From JAHFJU01 sp964354865 (GTDB taxonomy: Bacteria > Patescibacteriota > Gracilibacteria > UBA1369 > UM-FILTER-53-11), in NCBI GenBank assembly GCA_964354865.1, contig CAYHBN010000004.1, forward strand, positions 1 to 40,311: DNA of 40,311 bases, in the 5' to 3' direction. The notes under the pieces were generated by a model. That model was not told the DNA's origin and ran no database searches. It saw nothing but the letters and a program-made list of their open reading frames with translations. A program made the position numbers and the translations under genes. This document shows positions 38,615-40,311 of the stretch, piece after piece (position 1 is the stretch's first letter; every line of letters starts with the position of its first letter).

Positions 38615-39694
38615 TTAAGACCGTTTGACAATGATGAGCGTAATATCGTCGGCTTGGGTTTGTTCTCCCACAAAATCAGAAAATGATTTAGAGATAGTTA
38701 CGAAAAGTTCTTCAGGGGTAGAAGTCTCTGCTCGTCCTTCAATAATTTTAGCAAGTCGCTCAACCGTAAACATTTCTCCTGTCATATTTTTTGCCTCAAT
38801 AATTCCATCGGAGTACAAGACTATAAAATCATTTTTCTCAAATGGCAGCTCATCTTCTCTAATAATTTTGCTAATATCGGGAACCATTCCAAGTGCAATG
38901 CCACCCGTTTTTCGCACTTCGCAGTTTTTTGCCACTGCATGATAAATCAAAATATGTTCGTGACCGCATCCCGTGTAATACATTTTTTGAACCATCGTAT
39001 TCCAACGAAGTAGTACGCACGTCATAAAACGGTGTTGCTCAATGCGACTCTTAATAATTCGGTTGGTATTCATCATTATTTCGTAACCACTTTGGTAGAT
39101 TTCAGAAAGGGTACGAATAAGCGTATTAACCATCACCATCACCAATCCCGCAGGCAAGCCATGACCAGTCACGTCGCCCACGTACATCATCGTATTCGAG
39201 TTAGGTGCACTAATAACGTCAAAACTGTCTCCGCCTACCTCTGAGGCAGGTCGTGTAGAGCCAAAAATCTCCAATCCTTCAACTTTGGGCATATTCGTCG
39301 GAATCATTTTTCGTTGAATGTCGCTACCAACCGAGAGCTCCTTCGACATACGTTTGCCTTCAGTAATATCTTGCGATATTCGCTCAATACTCTTCGTCAC
39401 ATCGTTAAAAAAGTGTGCAAGTACACCGACTTCGTCTGTCCGTGTGGTAAAGATTTTTTTATAAGGCCGGCCGGTTAAAAGTGCTTTCATTTGAGAGAAA
39501 ACAATGTCGAGTGGTCGTTGTAAAATGACATACGTGTAAATACAAGCGAGCAGGCCGAAGCCCACAAGAAGGGCAATAACGACTCTCAGTGCCTCGCGCG
39601 GTACAAGTACATACGCGACAGCGCTCAAGAGTAGAGACGTTACGAGATAGGCTATAAAGGCCTTTGCGACGATGCTTTTATTAATTGTTTGCAT
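38615..39694 (-). CDS. Membrane-bound SpoIIE/RsbU-type protein phosphatase
   Basis: The 359-residue protein has two transmembrane helices (about 8-28 and 38-60). A HAMP-like linker (about 62-112, ending VLAHFFNDVTKSIERI) and a coiled segment follow, and then a PP2C/SpoIIE domain (about 140-355). The metal-binding Asp residues are visible in SEVGGDSFDV, VGDVTGHGLPAGL, VLYSDGIIEA and TQADDITLIIV. RsbU/SpoIIE phosphatases dephosphorylate Ser/Thr on anti-sigma antagonists. The ATG at 39692-39694 gives this topology; an upstream start (39784) would add 30 residues within the HEAT-protein gene. It overlaps that gene by 14 bp. No sigma-B-type partner genes are seen. Confidence 0.9.
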   Translation of the reverse strand: MQTINKSIVAKAFIAYLVTSLLLSAVAYVLVPREALRVVIALLVGFGLLACIYTYVILQRPLDIVFSQMKALLTGRPYKKIFTTRTDEVGVLAHFFNDVTKSIERISQDITEGKRMSKELSVGSDIQRKMIPTNMPKVEGLEIFGSTRPASEVGGDSFDVISAPNSNTMMYVGDVTGHGLPAGLVMVMVNTLIRTLSEIYQSGYEIMMNTNRIIKSRIEQHRFMTCVLLRWNTMVQKMYYTGCGHEHILIYHAVAKNCEVRKTGGIALGMVPDISKIIREDELPFEKNDFIVLYSDGIIEAKNMTGEMFTVERLAKIIEGRAETSTPEELFVTISKSFSDFVGEQTQADDITLIIVKRS

Positions 39695-40311
39695 GTTGGA
39701 TTTGGCGGTCACGAAGTGCGCACTCAAATTCGAATAATTCTTCAAACTGGTCAATGAGTGAATAATAACGACGCAGTTTTTCAAGTGTTTCTACTTCGAT
39801 TTGATCAAACGACGTCACATTACGCAGGTGCATTAACGCACTAATTTCGTGCGAAATCAGGTGTACCACAACGCGTTCAATCATGGTACGCGCTTTGTTG
39901 TCTAAGCGATTTACAAAGAGCCGTACAGACTCAAATCGTTCACGGGGAAGCTCAAGAAGATGTTTAATCACAACCATAAATCCTGCAGCAACACCACACC
40001 GTGTAAGCGCGAATGCGGCCTCTAGAACAGCTTCAGGGTCATTACTGTGTAAATAGGGGAGCAGCAATTTTACGTTCTTATAGCGAATCTCTCCCATAAT
40101 ATAGAGCGCACCAAAGAAGTCTTCACGCGTTTCATCTTTAAGCATATCGAGCAGTGTTGTTTCTAACATTGGTCTGTACTTGTCGAACTGCCATAACGCA
40201 ATCATAGCCGCTGAACGGACTTTAATATTTTCGTCATTCAGTGAAGGAAGTATGTAATACGCGGCATTCAGATCATGGAACATTCCCAGTGTATGAATAC
40301 TATCTGCGCGA
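39681..40311 (-). CDS. HEAT-repeat-like protein (5' end off window)
   Basis: The frame is open to the window edge, upstream of the internal ATG at 40283, so the gene starts outside. About 210 residues are visible. At least three helical repeats resemble HEAT/Armadillo units (NDENIKVRSAAMIALWQF, DETREDFFGALYIMGEI, DPEAVLEAAFALTRCG), and a helical C-terminal region with a Glu-rich end follows. HEAT repeats are protein-interaction scaffolds. It overlaps the phosphatase gene by 14 bp and may be part of its regulation. Confidence 0.78.
   Translation of the reverse strand, partial: RADSIHTLGMFHDLNAAYYILPSLNDENIKVRSAAMIALWQFDKYRPMLETTLLDMLKDETREDFFGALYIMGEIRYKNVKLLLPYLHSNDPEAVLEAAFALTRCGVAAGFMVVIKHLLELPRERFESVRLFVNRLDNKARTMIERVVVHLISHEISALMHLRNVTSFDQIEVETLEKLRRYYSLIDQFEELFEFECALRDRQIQHANN

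Noticed and set aside
1..40311. Possible recoding of UGA as glycine, as in some CPR lineages
   Set aside because: Several genes end in TGA at the expected length (for example the PH-domain gene coupled to ruvB, and tsaE), and no conserved protein needs readthrough of TGA; the only in-frame TGA in a recognisable protein accompanies TAA and TAG stops in a pseudogene.
1..40311. CRISPR arrays, rRNA operons, prophage structural genes
   Set aside because: No regularly spaced direct repeats, rRNA signatures or phage proteins were seen on either strand.

Overview
The window looks like a chromosomal segment of a small-genome bacterium, most probably a member of the Candidate Phyla Radiation (Patescibacteria). 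This is an inference from the gene mix: compact collinear operons, weak or absent Shine-Dalgarno sequences, a VirD4/HerA-like membrane ATPase, peptidoglycan-binding and SLH-anchored wall enzymes, a sigma-region-4/HARE-HTH protein, a TsaE-HD fusion and an RNase HII with a variant GRG motif. UGA is used as a normal stop, so the UGA=Gly code of Gracilibacteria/Absconditabacteria does not apply. No 16S gene or ribosomal protein is present to place it further.

Layout. 1-5085 (minus strand): the 5' part of clpC under a perfect CIRCE operator, then a collinear PH-domain protein / ruvB / lipoprotein set. 5096-7985: a palindrome between divergent starts, a CPBP membrane protease, an EamA transporter and a GNAT-fusion protein. 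8024-9934: accessory DNA with a decayed RBBP9/YdeN-like hydrolase translationally coupled to a small ORF, a Phd/RelE-type toxin-antitoxin pair with a strong promoter and operator-like repeat, and an unrecognised acidic protein. 10036-10249: tRNA-Arg(UCU) surrounded by stable mini-hairpins. 10261-17941: cell-envelope block (M23 peptidase with three SLH repeats, 3D-domain protein with four peptidoglycan-binding repeats, VirD4/TraD-like ATPase) with a TsaE-HD fusion between them.

18000-23000 is the accessory hot spot: a cyclase-like protein, two unknown proteins, a probable 3'-truncated tmRNA gene, an IS3-family element inserted in a GHKL-type ATPase gene, and a run of small same-strand ORFs separated by long imperfect palindromes. 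These palindromes have AAC...GTT-type ends and resemble integron attC sites, so the run may be a gene-cassette array without an integrase. It is the best candidate here for an undescribed system.

23002-40311 is mainly housekeeping: aspS, an unknown 374-residue protein with a palindromic operator-like site, dnaE, a DUF5665 protein, a GNAT protein, tRNA-Leu(UAG), a TMEM165/GDT1-like transporter, a HExxH protein, rnhB and dinB (divergent), the sigma4/HARE-HTH regulator, a HIT protein whose start codon lies in the loop of a terminator-like hairpin, nadC and nadA, and a signalling operon of a HEAT-repeat protein, a SpoIIE/RsbU-type phosphatase and a partly disordered protein. Repair and replication genes (ruvB, dnaE, rnhB, dinB) are scattered, not clustered.
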